DNA of 64,000 nucleotides, taken from contig JAMWET010000078.1 in assembly GCA_024036415.1 (NCBI GenBank), positions 268,501 to 332,500 on the forward strand, given 5' to 3'. Numbering within the stretch: position 1 is the stretch's first letter; each line of letters begins with the position of its first letter. Origin of the DNA: Prochilodus magdalenae (lineage: Eukaryota; Chordata; Actinopteri; Characiformes; Prochilodontidae). Of the stretch, positions 1 through 12,599 are shown piece by piece. Below the pieces are notes generated by a model, which was not told the DNA's origin, searched no databases, and was given only the letters and a program-made list of their open reading frames with translations. The position numbers were made by a program, and so were the translations under genes.

Positions 1-3000
1 TTGCCAAACCACAGTGCTCTAAATTTCTCTGGCTCTTCAGTGCTCGGCTGCAAGCAAGCATCTTGGCATGGGCATCTTGGGCATGCTAAGTCGACTACAA
101 ATTGATAAGATTACAGGGTCTGTATCTGTAATTTTTTCAAAACTAGTAATGCAGTCTAGAGCTTGTTATAAAGGACATCCCTCTACAGATCTGTGGAGGA
201 TGTGGATATACGGTTTACCTCGGCTAAGTACAGGAAAGAAAAAATGTTGGACCATGACAGGGCTACCAATGTCCATCAAATAGCCCATATCCTATATTTT
301 ATTTATGTTTGTGTGGCTTTATGTATCAAAAACAGTTCTACAAGATTAAAATAGTCTGCTTTTGCAGGATTTAAATAAATAAAACAGGACGTGTCCACGA
401 TATGGTCCCTTTAATGTTCCCATACAACACGACAAAATAATTATTCAGCTGTAATTCACAAGTGCAATTCATCACATCTTGTATCTAATACAATAATGTG
501 ATAAATGAACAGACTCCAGTTTTACACAGCACTGAAAGTAATACTTTGGCTGAAGCGGTTGATACAGTTGCCACAGATGCTGCTGTCGGTAATTTTTCAC
601 ACGAGAGCAATCTGCTGCATGTGTTCCCACAGGAGTCTATGATAGAGAGACAATGCAAAGTCATACAGTCTTATTAATCACGCAGACAATAACGTTTATG
701 GGCTTAGCTAATGATTTTAACAAGGATGTTTTATTAGGCGTGTATGGTCAACTATTACAGTGATGACTGGAGCCGAGATGAGATGGCCATCAGTTTAGTC
801 ATTCTGTGGAATTTCCTCTGCTTTCTCTTTGTTTATGCTATCCCATGGTTAACCGGTTTCTTTCTGGCAAAGGTCATTTCAAAAAGCAGCTGGAAACCGA
901 ATATGATAATAAAGATATTGTGTCATGAAATTGGCTTACAACGGAGCCATGAGCTCATCATCAACTGGGCAGCAAAGTTTTACAGTGAAACATATTGTGT
1001 CTTTAGTGAAATTTTTTTATGAAAATGCCAAAACGAAAATTAATCCTATGTATATATATATATATATATATATCACAACCCTGTATACGTCATGAGGGGT
1101 TATATTGTGAGTGAGGCTAAACACTGGCCAGTGTGCTCATGGCAAGGTGACGTGAATTATTACAGTTCGACAAGGCATCAATTCTGCTATGACTTTTCCT
1201 ATGTTCCTATGTTGCTGCTCTAACAGCTGCTCTAATTATAGGCACTTAACCTAACACTTGGAAGCTGCTTGCTGGTTTGTGTGGGGTATTTTGGTGAACA
1301 TGACGAGTGCAGTTTCTGAAATCACTATTCATTTTTCCCATAGAGAATAGACCCAGGGCTTGCATGGAGGCTACAAGGCTAACAATAACATTTATTATGA
1401 GCTCCTTGCAGATATTCTCAGAAGGTCCGAAGTTGCTGAAGGAATAGTGTTGGAAAACCATGTGGTTTGGATGACCCAGTTTTAGGTTTATTATGATACC
1501 ATTTAATATTATTATGGGCCACATGGACACCAGTGCTGTGATTGGACTAGAAACCTGACATGAAAAAATAACTGTCCTGGTCTAATTCATAAGCATAATT
1601 CATCAAATGTTGCATCTAAAATCATAAGACGATAAAAGCGGAGTCAGGAAAATGTATTATGAAGCATCAACGGGGACCTGCAACGCAAAGAGGTTGTTGT
1701 AAATTTGTAAGGTTGAGACCAGCCACAGACTGAGTTAGAAACAAGAGTGACTTGAGTTCCATTTTTGCGGTGTGTCTCTCCAGGGTCTGCAATAGCATAG
1801 TAAGCATCACATCATATCAAACCAAACTCATTTTCTGTTGGGGAATGCAGAGGGGGTTCCTTTGAAAAATTAACTTCACCTTAAAGCGTGGGAGACATGA
1901 GGCGCTTTGAAAAACGACTTTAAAGATGCAGTGTGGCTTACGCTGCCTTACAGGAAAACAGCGAGGATAGATTTCTCTAAGATGGTGTTCTCTAAGCTCA
2001 TGGCTGCACAATATACTGTTAGTCATCCAAGTAAAAATCTTTTATTTATTAACCTGTAGACGTTAAGCTGTGTTTTACTGTCATAGCAGTAACTTAGTGA
2101 CGTTTTGCTAAACACAAGCCCTCTGAGAAGACCCCATTAACCTACACTCATATCATATCATTGTTATGTGTTAGCTGGAACCAAGAGGTTTAAGATGCCC
2201 AACAGAAAGCTGTCCAATCAGGCTTTTTCTATCTAGATACAGCAATCTCAACTGCTCAAGGCCTGAAGTACATCTTCAGGACAAACTGACATACTGTGAA
2301 CGTCAAACACCGCTTTTCCTCCTCCAAATAAAAATCCCACATTTATAAAAGAGGTCAGTAACATTGACAGCTTCCAAAACCTCCCATTACAGGCCTGACT
2401 TCACCTAAAATTACACCCCACAGCTTATAAACCAACTCAGGTTCCAATATAGCAGAAGCAACAATAACGGATCAACAGCAATGATGGAATATCCTTGCAA
2501 AAATTCACCATTAGTCAATTAAACAGGGGTTGATGTACATCTTTTAAGGAGGCTAAAACCGACTTCCTATTCACCGACTTTAACACTAAATTCACTTTCT
2601 GCAACACTTTAAAAGCTGCAATACCAAAACCAACAGGTGAACAGAGGCAGTGTCACACCTTTCAGAATATCCTGGACAACTGTAATTCAGAGAGGTTAGT
2701 TTGCTCTGCACATTTCTCTCCACCTCTCACTCCACAAACTCTGGACAATGCTGCAGCACAGAGAGGGAAATGGACCTGTAAACCCACCTTAATTACTGTC
2801 ACAACCCCAACAGCAACGTGTGAGCAGCACCTACACTGTACGATTTTTATCCAGGAAAGATTCACAATGAGTAACAACTTCTATTTACTGTGTTAATGTC
2901 GTGGTGTCTTTTTTTGCCTCTGCCCATTTAGACATGTTGCTTCTGAGCTCATCAAAATATTATTGACCATATCAAAATGGCTTGTTTCATTCTAGGATCA

Positions 3001-3229
3001 AATCAGAGTGGTGTAAATGGGCATGTAAAACCACATCTGGACATTTTTCACCCCCACCAAAATCACATTCTATCTATGTTAAAATCAGAGAACAACTTTA
3101 GATGCTCAAGCATGCATCTTTATGCATCTCTATGGCATCTTTAATCTAAACAACGTAATAGGAACTGATAGTAGCATTGACGAATCATGCTTTGATTTGG
3201 ATCATTCTAGACCTCGTCTTATGGCTAGT
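1..3229. other. No gene recognised
   Basis: AT-rich sequence with one (TA)n tract. Short frames only, none protein-like. A weak similarity between about 445-520 and 1580-1645 (AATTCA...CATC..GT.TCTAA) may be an old repeat. Confidence 0.6.
1051..1073. repeat. (TA)n microsatellite
   Basis: Eleven TA units. Confidence 0.9.
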
Positions 3230-3595
3230 GTTCAAACAGCCCCAAACTGTTTTCTATTCCTCTTTTAACAAACTTCACTACGGGCAGTATATGCATTCCG
3301 GTAAGTAATGCTCTTCTGGCATCCTCCGAACTCAGATTCATCCATCAGACTGAGAGACAGGGAAGCATGATTCATCACTCCAGAGATCAAAGGTGGCAAA
3401 GGTGATGTCTTATGACAGAGCATTGTTTAATGTCACTGAGCTAGTCTGTACAACCTTTCTCCTGCCAATGTTTGTCTACAAAGCTTGCGTGACTATGTCC
3501 TTGATTTTAAGCACCTGTTACCGATGTGTTTAGCTGAAACACCTGAACCTAATAATTAGGGGTGTCCACATACCTCTGTCCATATTATGTACAAT
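3230..3595 (-). mobile_element. Tc1-like transposon fragment, internally deleted
   Basis: The right end, GGGGTGTCCACATACCTCTG at 3560-3580, is the recalled terminal repeat of a common fish Tc1 family. Inward lies its usual 5' region (CTGCCAATGTTTGTCTAC). At 3320-3385 the sequence jumps to the segment normally encoding the middle of transposase on the complement (CAGATTCATCCATCAGACTG, CATCACTCCAGAG). The intervening part is deleted. Confidence 0.75.
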
Positions 3596-3754
3596 ACGGC
3601 AAATGAAATACAACCATTGTAAAACTGTTAACTGATTAGTATATGTAGGTTGACTGTAACTGGAGTTTTGTATCAATAGTCAGGAATCAATATTTAATAA
3701 GATTTTATAATATAGAATTTTATTTTATAAGATTTTTATCACAGTGTTAGTCTT

Positions 3755-4200
3755 CGTTCACACTAGTCGGCAACAAGCAGCTTACGTCGCCCCAAATTTG
3801 TCTCTTGTGGGTGTTTGAGGCCGCTCGTGTTGTCCAGCAAAGCTAGTCAGTTTTAAAAGCAAGTATTTGTATGAAATTTGTATGGATATCTACCTGCTTG
3901 CGTTTGTGGCTAGCCTTATCGGCTGGTTAGCATGCAGGCTAACCTAGTTAGCAAAAAGTGGAATAACTCACTAGAGATACCAACAATATCCGCTACTTTC
4001 TCCCACGCTAGAACAGTGTTTATGAGCTTCTCTTTTACGTACAGCTCCAAACTTTTGAGTAATCAAATCCTGATAGGAACAAAGTGTTAAAGACTGTAGA
4101 AGTGGGGGACCTCAGACCTCTGTGTCTACAATTGGTCTGAAGAATTTGTTGAAGCCAATCTTGAATGGAGGGTTAGTCAGGCTGTCTGCTTGACAATGCC
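3755..4200. repeat. Possible DNA-transposon remnant, pair of 43710-43905
   Basis: Left end TCGTTCACACTAGTCGGC. Shared internal words with 43710-43905 include CTGATAGGAA, AGTAGAAG-like and GAATTTGTTGAAGCCAATC. No transposase is recognised. Confidence 0.4.
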
Positions 4201-4337
4201 ATGTTGCAGCAGTAAAGGTGAGTGAAGAGAAATAAACAGGCTAACCTTTAACCTTGCTAAATAAAATGGTGACAATGTTTTCTGTGGGTTCTAAAAAGGG
4301 TAACAAAAAGTTACATATTAAAATGTATGTTATTGCA

Positions 4338-4427
4338 GTACTCAATATCTAAGACCCAGTATTACTAAAATCGAGGTAATACGTATTACTATGATTTAAG
4401 TAATATTGTGTTATTGATATTGAGTAC
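4338..4427. repeat. 90-bp imperfect palindrome with perfect ends and centre
   Basis: The arms 4338-4349 (GTACTCAATATC) and 4416-4427 are exact inverted copies. The centre 4376-4389 (GTAATACGTATTAC) is a perfect 14-bp palindrome about the same axis (4382.5). Comparing the two 45-base halves by eye gives about 36 matches. It may be a very short foldback element or a cruciform-prone site. Confidence 0.8.
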
Positions 4428-4928
4428 AGCACCGTAAGTATTGTGATAATACTGTACCAAGAAGCCTATCGTAGTGATTTGCAACCGTTAATAAGCGATG
4501 AATTTGTTAAACTGTTGGTTGGTGTACACATATTTAGCACATTTGTTTATTCACTGAGTAAAGTACTTCTGCAAAACGAACCCCCATAAAAATTCTGATC
4601 TGAATTATGGCCCTGAGTATAGCATTTGCAGTATGCTATTTTGTCTACATCATGCCGCCCTGGGATTATATCCCACTAATAACTGTTTGATTTCCTTAAG
4701 TAATGTGGGAACACTAAGGCTCTGAGAGAAGTTAAAGCAGAGTTATTTATAAGACCTTTTCCTGGAAGAGGAGATTGCGTGAACAGTAAATGCTTGTGCT
4801 CTCTTCCTTTAGAAGCGAATGACCTCGGTTTAAGATTGCGATGTTTGTTACTGTCAGAGACAGTGGCTACATTTCTCGAAATTATGCACCAGAGCTGGAG
4901 AAGCAGTGAATAAACTTAAGCACTTTAC

Positions 4929-4932
<4 letters not shown>

Positions 4933-4973
<41 letters not shown>
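4933..4973. repeat. (TC)n microsatellite
   Basis: About 20 uninterrupted TC units. Together with the GA tract at 5160-5222 it borders the CpG-rich patch. Confidence 0.95.
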
Positions 4974-4977
<4 letters not shown>

Positions 4978-5159
4978 TTCTGTCTCCTCATGCCAAAAGT
5001 GTTAGTCTCTCTCTGTCCAAGCCCCAGTGTTCCAGTAAGAACAAATTCCAAGAGAAAAAACTGGCAGTCAGCAAATAGAGAGAGGGGAGAAAGGAAGGGG
5101 TAGAGGAAGAGAGAGAGAATCGGAAATGCAGAGTAAACAGCCTTGAGGGCTGTGTGTGT

Positions 5160-5222
5160 GTGAAAGAGAGAGAGAGAGAGACAGAGAGAGAGAGCAAGAG
5201 TGAGAGAGATGGAGAGAGAAAG
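5160..5222. repeat. (GA)n-rich tract
   Basis: GA repeats with a few interruptions, facing the (TC)n tract 190 bases to the left. Confidence 0.9.
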
Positions 5223-5229
5223 AATAGTC

Positions 5230-5675
5230 ACGTTAAAACGGGTACTGGTTCCAAATTTGTCCTCCGTGTTAAAGTGAGTCACTGGCACTGTCACACAGGC
5301 CTCCCGCCTCTAAATCCCATCCAAAGTAATGATTGGCCTACGTTACCGCCCGTCGCTTAATCTCTTGTCGTTACTGGACGCAGCTGGAGTAAACGACTCG
5401 CTCGGTCAACTCCCCTCCAACACCTCCACCCACCCTCAGCCGCACATTACTCAGAGGTAAACAAACTATATGCATCTCCTCCTCCAGAGACCGCATTTCC
5501 CAGAGGGCTTTGCAGGAATAAACACAGCCCAGAGGGGCAATATTACGGAGCGAGCGAGCGCGACCCACCTGCCAAGCGACTAATTCGAAGTAATTTTCCT
5601 CTAGTGCTTTGGCATTCGGCCCCTACCACTAAGCCGCCGCTCCGCTGAACCGCAGACGCTGAACCCACAAGTCCC
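5230..5675. promoter_or_regulatory. Small CpG-rich segment, candidate regulatory element or promoter
   Basis: I count roughly 28 CpG dinucleotides in about 440 bases, against a CpG-poor surround. It lies directly right of the (TC)n and (GA)n tracts. It contains an inverted CCAAT box (GATTGG near 5331), CACCTG, and GAGCGAGCGAGCGCG near 5548. No transposon similarity is apparent and no protein-like frame is seen. It could be an alternative promoter, an enhancer or a conserved non-coding element; conservation cannot be judged here. Confidence 0.4.
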
Positions 5676-5864
5676 TGGGTGGAGCATATAGTTTTCTGAA
5701 GCAGCACAGAGCCAAGTCTATAGAGTGAATGAAATCAAGAGACTTGCTAAAACATCCACAGGTTGCTCCTAACGTACGGTGTCATGGTTTATTGATGGGT
5801 TTGCCTGGCCAGTGTATAAACAACCAGACATGTGGACCAAAGTGTCGGATTGTAATGCTAATGG

Positions 5865-6420
5865 GAAGGAAGATAAAGGTTACCAGTAACAACAGATGAT
5901 GATTAATTTAGACTGATATGGGTAATATTCATTGAGCTACACATACAGCAGTAGTGTCTCTCAGTATGCCATCGGGCCTCCAAGTTTGCTAATGCGACAT
6001 GCCAACTGTCTTAGCATGGAGTTGTAGAGGTTCCTAATGGTGTCCTGTGATAATCCATCCCATGCAGCTTGAATATTCTCACACAGTTCCTCCAGATTTT
6101 GTGGCGGGGTGGAGTGTTAATATGGCATCCGATGTAACAGTCTGCATGCATTGGCCATCTGCCAGTGGTGCTGGCAGTAACAGGATGACTCATGGAGGGC
6201 ATAACTGTTTGCTGAATATCCACAATCATGGCTGTTGAGTCAGTCAGGTGCAGCGATAGGGCCCATCATTGCTTACAGGTGATGCAGGGACGAGCATGAA
6301 CCTAGAATCATTAGCATGTCTCACAACAACCCTAACACCAAGTTTTATATATCTCAGTTGATTTCTTCTGGGTGCAGTTTGATGATGAGTGTATGCGAGT
6401 TCCTCAAAGCTATTGCCTCT
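5865..6420 (-). mobile_element. Tc1-like transposon, deletion derivative (family A)
   Basis: On the minus strand, a 5' part with a TTAATTCTGT-like HTH leader joins a 3' part. The 3' part reads GGAACTGTGTGAGAATATTC and GGACACCATTAGGAACCTC, encoding the C-terminal segment LCENIQAAWDGLSQDTIRN. The catalytic core is absent. Closely related copies are at 36567, 45410 and 62225. Confidence 0.8.
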
Positions 6421-8659
6421 GTAACCTGCTGCATTAACTAGCCAGCAGGTAGCAGCTGTTAAAATGGATGCTTGTGCCACAATACTTCCTTTTCCGTTGT
6501 TATCAGAATCTATGTAGCTGGATTCCTTTTCTCCTCTCACCACCCCCCAATTTTACACAGAGCTCTGATACAATTTGGGATCCGAACGCTGAAAATTATT
6601 CCAGAGAGAGAGACGGCGATGCAGGCCATGATAAACTTGTTGTGCGTCTAGGATGAGCGGGACTTCAAGTGGGATGCAACTGTAATGGCTCATTTACATA
6701 CACAAAACAAAAACAAAGCTCAAATACGCCATAAAGAACCTTAGATAAATGGATAGAAGAACCATAAGCAGAACTGCTTACAGCTGGAAAAACACAAAGA
6801 TGCCGCACTCACGTAATTTACACCTTACAGATGACTTTATAGCGAGAACAATACGGTGCATCAAAAAACAGGAGCTGCTAGATTGGCTAATCTGGTGGAG
6901 TAGCTGAATGTGTTGTGTGCAACTTTTTTTGAATGTCGTTATGCATGTACATACATGGTAAGTTGCAGACACCTCACAATAAGCAACTACTAGCATATTG
7001 TCGCTGTCCAATGAAAAACATGTATCTCCATTTTTGACGATTTTTACTTTTATGTATAATTTGATCACATGACCCGCTGTTTACACTGTGTGTTAATTTC
7101 CTGATGAATGGACCAACAGAAATGTCCCACAGATCACTTGGAAAAAGTCTGGTTCCATTGACTTACATTAGAATTAAATTAGGTTTTGGCCTCTCCTGTA
7201 AAGTTGCTAATTTGGAGATACGTGTTTTTGTTTGGACAGCGACGATATATGTTTCAACATTTAGACCAGCCTTAGGGAAAAGAGTATATGTGTGTATAAT
7301 CGGTGTAATCTGCAAGTTACATACACATACTGGCATCTCTCTTCATAGTACATACCATTACCTTTTCCAAATCATCTGAATAATATCATATTGTATGACG
7401 TCCCCCCAAATTTAGACCCCCTTAGAAAGAGAGAGTTATAATAATTTAGATATGGTATTCAAGTTCACATTACTTGCGAAGTGAATTACGTCATTTGTTT
7501 TATGTACATTACATTAGAGTTTGCATCCACAGGTTTGAGTGTCCACCTATCAACTTTCTTTCTGTTTGATCTGATGAACAGTGACAGAAACAGCCCAACC
7601 GTAAAGGATGCTCGCAAAAAAACAACAAGATAGCGCACAGAACAATAATAATTCATCAAATCCTGATGCAGTGAAAAGCACAGAGTGTGCACTTAAGTGG
7701 AACATGTAAACTGTGCTGAAGTGTGTATAAACACATCATGACACCAACTACTTCAAGGATGAGTGTGACCGTTAGTCATGTCAGCCAGAGTCCAACTTCC
7801 AGAAAGACTAATGGAGCATTCAGGAACAGACTGAGTACAATTCCTGTTAAATTATCAGGAAGGCTTGTGAGAGCACAGGATTCAATGCGTTACAAGAAAA
7901 TGACGTCTTGATTATATCCTTATCCCACAGCTCAGGGACATCTTTTTCAGGCCCATTGTATTGAAGTTGTTATGTGCAGTGTTGGGTAGTGGTAGTCAGT
8001 CTGTAATCTAGTTTATGTCATACAGGAAAAAAGTACTGACTATAGTCACTTTTTTAATGATTATTAAAGATTCCACTTTGATTAGAATACATTCATCAAT
8101 AAACCAGTTTATTCATTCTTAACATGGACACAAACTTTGTAATAAGAAGGACTCTAACTGCATAATAAGTGGACTACCATACAGTACCAGATTTCTAGAC
8201 ATTACTAGACATTTTCTTGGTGTGGTAAATTACTGTAATTCATTGCACAGTTCCTTTCAAATGGCAAGATAAAATCATATTTAATATATTTATTTGTATT
8301 TATATTTACGTCACAAAATTGTAGATGTAGATGTCTATTTTTTCTAAAATACTTACTATATATACTTGTGATAGCTACTAATGTTTTTGAATTTAATGTT
8401 TTTTTTTACTGTTACTTTTGTTATTGACTAATCTGACTGTTTTATCTTTTGATTAGCTACTATTTTTAATTTTATTGTATGCCTATTTTTAAGCTATTTC
8501 TATTTTCTGATTAATCTTTTTACTGTGCTTTGCTGGTTTTGTTTTTTTCTTCAATCCATATTTAACTTGGCTCGACTATATTATAAATTAGAGTCCTCCT
8601 CAATGTACTTCTGTGTCAAAATATAATTTGATGAACTGATCGATTGATACCTTACTATC
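6421..8659. other. No gene recognised
   Basis: AT-rich single-copy-looking sequence. Nothing is supported. Confidence 0.6.
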
Positions 8660-9610
8660 ACCAAGACTTATTCTAATCACTGCCTTGTTTATTCTGTGAC
8701 TTAGGCTGTGACTCGTCTTTAACACAACCTCATTAATTCTGGGTCCTTCTCCTGCAGTTGGTCCTAATAACTGTCTAATGACCTTGCACTGACTGAGACT
8801 GGTCTTTAACACCATATTGTTCATTCTGAGACCTCCATCTTCACAGGGATTGGTCCTAATGACTGCGTTGCTCATTCAGAGACCTCCCCCTCACAGGGAT
8901 TGGTCCTAATGATGGCCTTGTTCATTCTGAGACCTCCCCCTTGCAGGGATTGGTCCTAATGACTGCCTTGTTCATTCTGAGACCACCCCCTTACAGGGAT
9001 TGGTCCTAATGACTGCCTTGTTCATTCTGAGACCTCCCCCTCACAGGAATTGGTCCTAATGACCCCCTTGTTCATTCTGAGACCTCCCCCTCACAGGAAT
9101 TGTTCCTAATGATGGCCTTGTTTATTCTGAGACCTCCCCCTTGCAGGGACAGGTCCTAATGACCCCCTTGTTCATTCTGAGACCTCCCATTCGCAGGGAT
9201 TGGTCCTAATGACCGCCTGGTTCATTCTGAGACCTCCCCCTCACAGGAATTGGTCCTAATGACTGCCTTGTTCATTCTGAGACCTCCCCCTCACAGGGAC
9301 TGGTCCTAATGACCGCCTGGTTCATTCTGAGACCTCCCCCTCACAGGGATTGGTCCTAATGATGGCCTTGTTCATTCTGAGACCTCCCCCTCACAGGGAT
9401 TGGTCCTAATGATGGCCTTGTTCATTCTGAGACCTCCCCCTCACAGGGACTGGTCCTAATGACCGCCTGGTTCATTCTGAGACCTCCCCCTCACAGGGGT
9501 TGGTCCTAATGACTGCCATGTTAATTCTGAGATCTCCTCCTCACTGGGACTGGTCCTAATGACTGCCATGTTCATTCTGAGACCTCTCCCTCACTACGAT
9601 GCAGTTGGGC
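8660..9610. repeat. Minisatellite with a 50-bp unit, about 15 good copies
   Basis: Units start with TTCATTCTGAGACCTCCCCC and include GGTCCTAATGA. They begin at 8820, 8871, 8921 and then every 50 bases to 9571 (one early unit is 51). Degenerate units extend left to about 8660. Positions 22-30 and 41-50 of the unit vary between a few alternatives (GACTGCCTTG, GATGGCCTTG, GACCGCCTGG, GACCCCCTTG). The period is not a multiple of three, so it is not coding. Confidence 0.97.
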
Positions 9611-11188
9611 CTATTGGTTAGGGCACATCTTATAGTTTATGCTTTTCCAGCATGTTAAATAACTACATTGCATGAAAACAGGGACTTTATAAATGAGGAG
9701 AAGAAGGAACAGGACAACACACTCAGCATGGTGTTTAGAGTTTAGTGTGAAAGTAGTTCTGTTTAATAAAAAAAGCCAATCAATGTTGATCTTTCTTTTT
9801 AAAAGACTTGTAGATGTGTGAGTGAGGTTATGTTTGTAACAAAGCATGTTTGCCTGATGAGTGGATCTGTGCTGACTTGAACTCAATATGCTATCAATCA
9901 TCCCATGAAGAAGTTAGCCGGGAGGAAGCAAAACCCACTACATGATGAGCCTGGCAGCATTGTGGTGATTATAGGTATGCAGCAGGTATGCCAAAAGTAC
10001 TCTGAGAAGCCAACTTTGCAGGGTAGCTTAGCAACAGATCAGTAATTCCAAGACATGCCATGATCTGCAATTACCTGTAAGAATGAAAGTGTGCTAAAAA
10101 AGGCCAGTAAAAGTCAACAAAGTCTGTTATTGCTAATGCTAACAGACCAAATTCGAGTGTGTTATTTGATGTGGTGTGTGTCTGAAGGTTCCAAAGCAAT
10201 CTTCTTTTTCTCTCTGGCTCTTTTTTCAGAGAATTTGCTTAAACGTCATTTTAACTTCATTTGACTTTCAATGTATTCCCGTGAAGTCCTGAGTTAATAG
10301 GTTATTACTGCCACTGGCGAAATGGAATAACATATGAGGCGAACCAGCCAAAGGGCTGCTGTGAAATCTCTGATATATCCATGACAACACTTCCTTTTCA
10401 GGAACTGCATGCCACACCGCAGTCTGCATTACGGAATGTTTTATCTATGCATAATCTTCTTATCCTGAAAGCAGATGTGATAGGTTAGGGTGGAATGTGC
10501 ACCGAAACATGTGATGCACTGAAATTACAAATGTGCTGCCATGAATTAAATATAGTACTGTTATTACCAAAAGTAAGCAAACTAAAGGACAAAGCTGCGT
10601 AGATGTAACAGATTTAATTATTTTGGAAAAGATGTAAATGTTTAGTAGTACATATTATTTGAATTAAGTATATTCGGTTCACCAGCACCTTACCAACAAC
10701 AAAGTATTTGGTACACACAAAATGACCACAAATGCTTGAATTTAAAAGACGGCATGTAAAAAGAGGACTGTAAAAGACATGATCGATTGTGATTTGGGAT
10801 GAAATTAATTCTGATTATCATGATAAATTACATGACGATATGCTTTTCCGAGCAGACCATGGCTATGTTTGTTACCTGAGGAACCTAGTCCTGTTTAACA
10901 GTATTTATTGCAGTCCAGTATGTAAAACACCAACTAAATATCATTATATTCTTACATCAAACCTCAGATCCTGATGCATACTGTTTAACAAGAAAATTTC
11001 TAGTACTGTGATTTTTGCCCTCCCCTGCTAACTCATTTCACAGTAGCTGCATTTCTCATGTCATATAGTGTTTTGCCATAACAATAACAGTAACAACCAG
11101 AAACCCAAAATCTGTGAAATAAAGGTGAGCATTTTTTTTGTAAATTTACATTCTATTGATATATATTTAAAACTGCCGCTTATTTATT
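9611..11188. other. No gene recognised
   Basis: AT-rich, no repeats identified and no exon-like segment found. Confidence 0.55.
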
Positions 11189-11295
11189 TTGTACATACAC
11201 TGTACATACATATACAGTATTTTGTACATACACTATACATTCAGCTCCTCGTCTCTGTCTCTGGAAGTGTGAACACCATGTACCTACACTATATG
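11189..11295. repeat. Local GTACATACACT repeats interrupted by a 40-bp copy of 15884-15925
   Basis: GTACATACACTGTA, GTACATACACTATA and GTACCTACACTATA occur in a row. Between the second and third lies ATTCAGCTCCTCGTCTCTGT and CTCTGGAAGTG.GAACACCATG. These are found nearly identically at 15884-15925, 4.6 kb away. Confidence 0.85.
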
Positions 11296-11321
11296 TAGCA
11301 TACTTTCATTTACAAGTTGCT

Positions 11322-11590
11322 CTCCTATTCCATCTCGCTGTCGCCTCACAGCAAGAAGGGTCTGGGTTTCTATGTGCAGTTTGCATGTTCTGCTTGTGTC
11401 TGCGTGTCTTCCTCTGGGTAATACCGAATCGGCCCCTGGTGTGAATGTGTATGCCTGTCTGTTTGCCCTGAGATGGATTGGTGGCCAGTCCAGGGTGTTT
11501 GCTGCTTTCAGCCTGTTGAACACTGGGATAGGCTCCAGCACCCCTAACGATCTAGAAGCATTAAATGGTTTAGAGGATGAGTGAGTGAGT
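11322..11590 (+). mobile_element. SINE-like interspersed repeat common in teleosts
   Basis: The order GTCGCCTCACAGCAAGAAGG, GCAGTTTGCATGTTCTGC, GATGGATTGGTGGCCAGTCC, GGGATAGGCTCCAGCACCCC matches a very widespread fish repeat with a tRNA-like head. A second copy in reverse is at 33995-34290. Confidence 0.8.
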
Positions 11591-11749
11591 AATAATTTCC
11601 TAAGCCAGCCCTGACCGTTACATTTGACAGTAGTTTGACAGTGAAATGATTTTTTGTACAGTTTCATGTTACTTGCAGGTCTGGTTAACCCTCATTACTT
11701 ACAGGCAAGAGGTTCAGACAAGGATTAAAAATGTTACTACACGAAATGC

Positions 11750-11965
11750 TGCAAAAAATAAAGATATGAAAAAAAGGTTATCTGGAGCAATACCGTAGAG
11801 GAACTGTGTTAGGTTCCTTAAAGCTCCTTTTACTTTGATAGTTCGTTAAAAAACATAGCTGATACCCCTACACTGAAAGCTTCTTTAAGGAACCTTTGGT
11901 TCTTCCATGGCATCGCTTCAAAGAACACTTTTTTGGCAGCTTTATTTTTTAAGGCTGTAACACGG
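11750..11965. repeat. Interspersed foldback-type repeat fragment
   Basis: GGTTCCTTAAAGCTCC (11811-11826) and CTTTAAGGAACC (11883-11894) are inverted copies. TTCAAAGAACAC follows. I recall this GGTTCTT/AAGAACC pattern from common small fish elements. Confidence 0.45.
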
Positions 11966-12249
11966 CTTTGGATACATCCACTTTAAAATGTACGCACACT
12001 CTTGCAATGCCAAAAGGAATACCTGCTGCTGCAGGTTACGCTTCTTTTATTTATACAAGCACTGTGTGGAGCCGCTCTACATTATCTGCTTGTCTGGAGT
12101 GAGCTGGTGTGTGTTTCTTTCCCAGGAAACTAAAAAAAAAAATGTGTGCGAGCTTTTCGAGACTGTAGACACCAAGTTGCGTCCTTTCCCTGACTTTGGC
12201 TGTCTAACTCAGGGGTTCTAGAGAGTGAGCGACGCCAAGACGAGGGTGA

Positions 12250-12256
<7 letters not shown>

Positions 12257-12292
<36 letters not shown>

Positions 12293-12370
12293 CCTCTCTC
12301 TCCCTGCCTCTCTTTCTCTCTCTCCCTTTCCCTCTCTCTCTCTTCCATCACCCCCAATCTTTCTCTCTCC
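12257..12370. repeat. (CT)n-rich tract
   Basis: A pure CT core at about 12257-12286 and imperfect CT/CCT sequence to 12370. GGCGCATGCAC at 12433 just beyond resembles an NRF1 half-match. Confidence 0.9.
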
Positions 12371-12599
12371 TAGTCCTGTCTGTCTCCCGCTGTTTGAAGC
12401 TCTACCTCTTATCCGCTGCCTCGCAACAAATGCGGCGCATGCACTGATCCACAGCCAAGTCCTCAAAAGCACAACAAACATTACACACAGCAGCAGCCAG
12501 ACACAACAGCTGAACAGCTTTCAGTGCTCGAGAGTCCAGCTCTATATCATCATGATCCTTATCTGCACAAGTGTAATTTAGATGTAATTAGGTGTACAT

